In this document: positions 7,056 through 8,167 of the stretch, piece by piece | Layout of the letters: every line of letters begins with the position of its first letter | Position numbering within the stretch: position 1 is the stretch's first letter | Source: a bacterium | GTDB lineage: Bacteria; UBA9089; CG2-30-40-21; SBAY01 | Length of the DNA: 8,167 bases | Direction: 5' to 3' | NCBI GenBank assembly: GCA_040757115.1 | Contig: JBFLYA010000170.1 | Location: forward strand, 1-8,167 | The notes under the pieces: generated by a model | What the model was told of the DNA's origin: nothing | The model's input: only the letters and a program-made list of their open reading frames with translations | Databases searched by the model: none | Made by a program: the position numbers and the translations under genes

Positions 7056-7150
7056 TATAAGTGAAATAGCCATAGTTTTATTCTATCACGAAACCTTTAA
7101 TATGTCAATCAAAATTTTGTTTTTTCAGCAATTCTCGGTGAATTGTTTAT

Positions 7151-7243
7151 GGAGTGCGGTGGCTTGCCACCGCTTTCAGACTAAGTAAAAAGCAAGCATT
7201 ATCTCGTGAAGGAAGACAAAGCGAAAGCAATCTTTCACACTCC
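7151..7243. repeat. Short element with GGAGTG/CACTCC ends and a GCGGTGG hairpin
   Basis: It is bounded by GGAGTG at 7151-7156 and CACTCC at 7238-7243. Near the left end, GCGGTGG (7156-7162) and CCACCGC (7167-7173) form a seven-base stem with loop CTTG, followed by GCTTTC. GAAAGC recurs in inverse sense near the right end (about 7223-7228). GGAGTGCGG...CCGC hairpins of this kind are, from memory, dispersed repeats in several environmental phyla. No protein. Confidence 0.5.
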
Positions 7244-7283
7244 CAAAAATAAAAATCTTCGACCTGTGCAATTAGAAATAAAG

Positions 7284-7527
7284 GTAACCGTTCACCGCAG
7301 AGACACAGAGACGCAGAGAAAAAATTAAAAACTATTTACCATACGCTTCATTCCATTCCTGATTTTCATCAGAGCAAGCTTTTGAGGCCCGACATCTCAT
7401 GATTGATTAACAATCTGGTTTTGATGTCCTATGTAGTGCAATGATTGCCTCAATAATCTTTTCTGTTATCTGATTTATTTCTCTGTTCCTCTGCGTCTCT
7501 GCGGTAAATTACCACCTGAACGGTTAC
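7284..7527. mobile_element. GTAACCGTTCA inverted-repeat element E (MITE-like, best preserved)
   Basis: The ends are GTAACCGTTCA at 7284-7294 and CCTGAACGGTTAC at 7515-7527, 244 bases in total. Just inside, CCGCAGAGACACAGAGACG on the left pairs with CGTCTCTGCGG on the right. The core shows nested stems: TTGAGGC (7382-7388) with GCCTCAA (7447-7453), GACATC (7391-7396) with GATGTC (7423-7428), and GATTG with CAATC between them. This gives the whole element a folded, RNA-like layout. There is no open frame of note and no clear target-site duplication. Confidence 0.8.
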
Positions 7528-7715
7528 CTATTGTTTAACAAAGAGTTACTTCTCAAATCAACGCAATTTGGAACACGCTAAACACGTACAAAGCCCCTGA
7601 ACATCTTCCTTAATTTTCGAGAGCGTTGCAAATGGTTTTTAGTTATGGTACGGGTTGGGGAAAGTTTTGGGTGATAAAAAATGCCAAAGCGACAAAAAAG
7701 AAATAATCTGCTTAG
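7528..7715. other. Non-coding stretch without recognisable features
   Basis: Between element E and the promoter at 7716 there is no open frame with a start and ribosome binding site on either strand, no long inverted repeat and no tRNA-like structure that I can see. It may be old spacer or decayed coding sequence. Confidence 0.5.
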
Positions 7716-7744
7716 TTGACATCAAGATGAGGAAGTGTTATATA
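7716..7744 (+). promoter_or_regulatory. Sigma-70-type promoter for the transposase remnant
   Basis: TTGACA at 7716-7721 is a perfect -35 box, and TATATA at 7739-7744 is a fair -10 box, with 17 bases between them. It lies about 85 bases upstream of a ribosome binding site and ATG on the same strand, which makes a chance match less likely. Confidence 0.55.
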
Positions 7745-7818
7745 GTTGTCCCTTCTAAAGTGGTTAAAGTTTATGATTGATTAAGTCGATAAAGACAACA
7801 GAAGTAAGTTTTAAATTT

Positions 7819-7824
7819 AGGAGG
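7819..7824 (+). promoter_or_regulatory. Ribosome binding site before the ATG at 7831
   Basis: AGGAGG, extended to AGGAGGGG, lies six bases upstream of the ATG. This is why I start the reading frame at 7831 and not at the in-frame ATG at 7777, which has no such site. Confidence 0.7.
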
Positions 7825-7830
7825 GGAACA

Positions 7831-7981
7831 ATGCATCCAAATAATCAATTCTGTTGTCATGAGGTTTCAGGCAAGAGCACAGATAACGGTGGCAGTCACA
7901 GAACAGTAGAGATTTACCTGCACAGGTCGAATTTTTTTGTTGACACAAGGAAAAATTTTTGCTAAAATACCTCCAAAATAG
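7831..7981 (+). pseudogene. Decayed 5' end of a zinc-ribbon transposase gene
   Basis: The frame opened by the ATG encodes 44 residues beginning MHPNNQFCCHEVSGKS and stops at 7963-7965. I recall transposases of environmental bacteria starting MHPN-QFC, then a cysteine pair, ARGQ, an ITVHS-like strand, RF-C--CG--F and T-GK-F. The next frame (+1) continues that pattern from 7871: ARAQITV, EQ, a TAG stop at 7907-7909, then RFTCTGRIFLLTQGKIFAKIP, ending at 7979-7981. The two frames together resemble the N-terminal zinc ribbon with at least one frameshift, one stop and missing cysteines. The rest of the gene is absent; the +1 frame stays open after the second stop until it runs into element A at 8045. 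The alternative is that the 44-residue frame is a real small gene. The family resemblance is from memory. Confidence 0.45.
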
Positions 7982-8044
7982 GCAAAAATAGATATGATAG
8001 CCAAAAAACACCCAAAAAGCATCTATGGCAAAGACCAAATAATT

Positions 8045-8167
8045 GTAAGCGTTCAGGTGGTGTAACAAAAGGAGATGTGGAGATTAAGGAGATAGGGAGA
8101 TATTATTAAAAAAATTGAAATTAATAGAAACTAATAGAAATTTATGGAAATTTGTTGTTTTCCACAA
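8045..8167. mobile_element. Part of a GTAACCGTTCA inverted-repeat element (element A, left part, cut by window end)
   Basis: It begins with GTAAGCGTTCAGG at 8045-8057, one base different from the shared end GTAACCGTTCAGG. A GGAGAT-rich segment and an AATAGAAA-rich segment follow, which pair with the inverse motifs at 47-120. Bases 8122-8167 are identical to 1-46. The bases just inside the end (CAGGTGGTGTAA) resemble element D (CAGGTAGTGTAA), so A and D form one subgroup. Confidence 0.7.
8122..8167 (+). repeat. Direct terminal repeat of the window, copy 2 (46 bases)
   Basis: Exact copy of bases 1-46. If the molecule is really circular, its length would be 8121 bases and element A would be whole; if not, the contig simply stops inside a repeated element at both ends. 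Confidence 0.95.

Noticed and set aside
7817-8068. 83-residue open frame on the minus strand
   Set aside because: It would start at a TTG inside the end of element A, lacks a ribosome binding site, and has a Phe/Cys/Tyr-rich composition typical of translated AT-rich spacer; the plus strand here has promoter and ribosome-binding signals instead.
1-8167. Small circular plasmid or phage
   Set aside because: The identical ends alone do not prove it; there are no replication, partition, mobilisation or phage genes, and the join falls inside a multi-copy element.

Overview
The window reads as a piece of a bacterial chromosome, most likely from an uncultured environmental bacterium with an AT-rich genome. 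It has two parts: a surface-polysaccharide gene group and a dense population of short non-coding inverted-repeat elements. I see no rRNA, tRNA, CRISPR array, replication gene or intact transposase. The lineage cannot be fixed from the sequence. Repeats of the type 'CGCAGAGACGCAGAG' and 'CACGAAGGACACGGAG' are ones I associate with environmental genomes of several phyla, so they do not settle it.

Layout. All four confident genes are on the minus strand. Reading in their direction, first comes a membrane-anchored, secreted glycoside-hydrolase-like protein (6637 to 5018). About 860 bases of repeats follow. Then comes a tightly packed trio: a Wzx-type polysaccharide flippase (4157 to 2646), a GT4 family glycosyltransferase (2649 to 1477) and a B12-binding-type radical SAM enzyme (1480 to 92). 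The trio is joined by two ATGA stop/start overlaps, so it should be translated as one coupled operon. The plausible joint job is to build, modify and export a glycan: the glycosyltransferase adds sugars, the radical SAM enzyme modifies the sugar or lipid carrier, and the flippase moves the lipid-linked glycan across the inner membrane. The hydrolase may trim the polymer outside, as PslG does in Psl systems. The exact polymer is unknown.

The rest (4158-5017 and 6656-8167, plus the first 160 bases) is almost entirely repeats. At least four elements share the end sequence GTAACCGTTCA in inverted orientation, and a fifth copy appears as one diverged end. They differ strongly inside, and several carry hairpins or other repeats nested within them. 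These elements touch every gene unit. One encodes the last 22 residues of the radical SAM protein, one supplies the stop codon of the hydrolase, and one lies 18 bases upstream of the flippase start.

The first and last 46 bases are identical. The two ends join in silico into one more complete inverted-repeat element, so the window is either a circularised assembly or, more likely, a contig cut at a repeat.

In the gene-poor right end, a good promoter and ribosome binding site precede a 44-codon open frame. This looks like the decayed start of a zinc-ribbon transposase.
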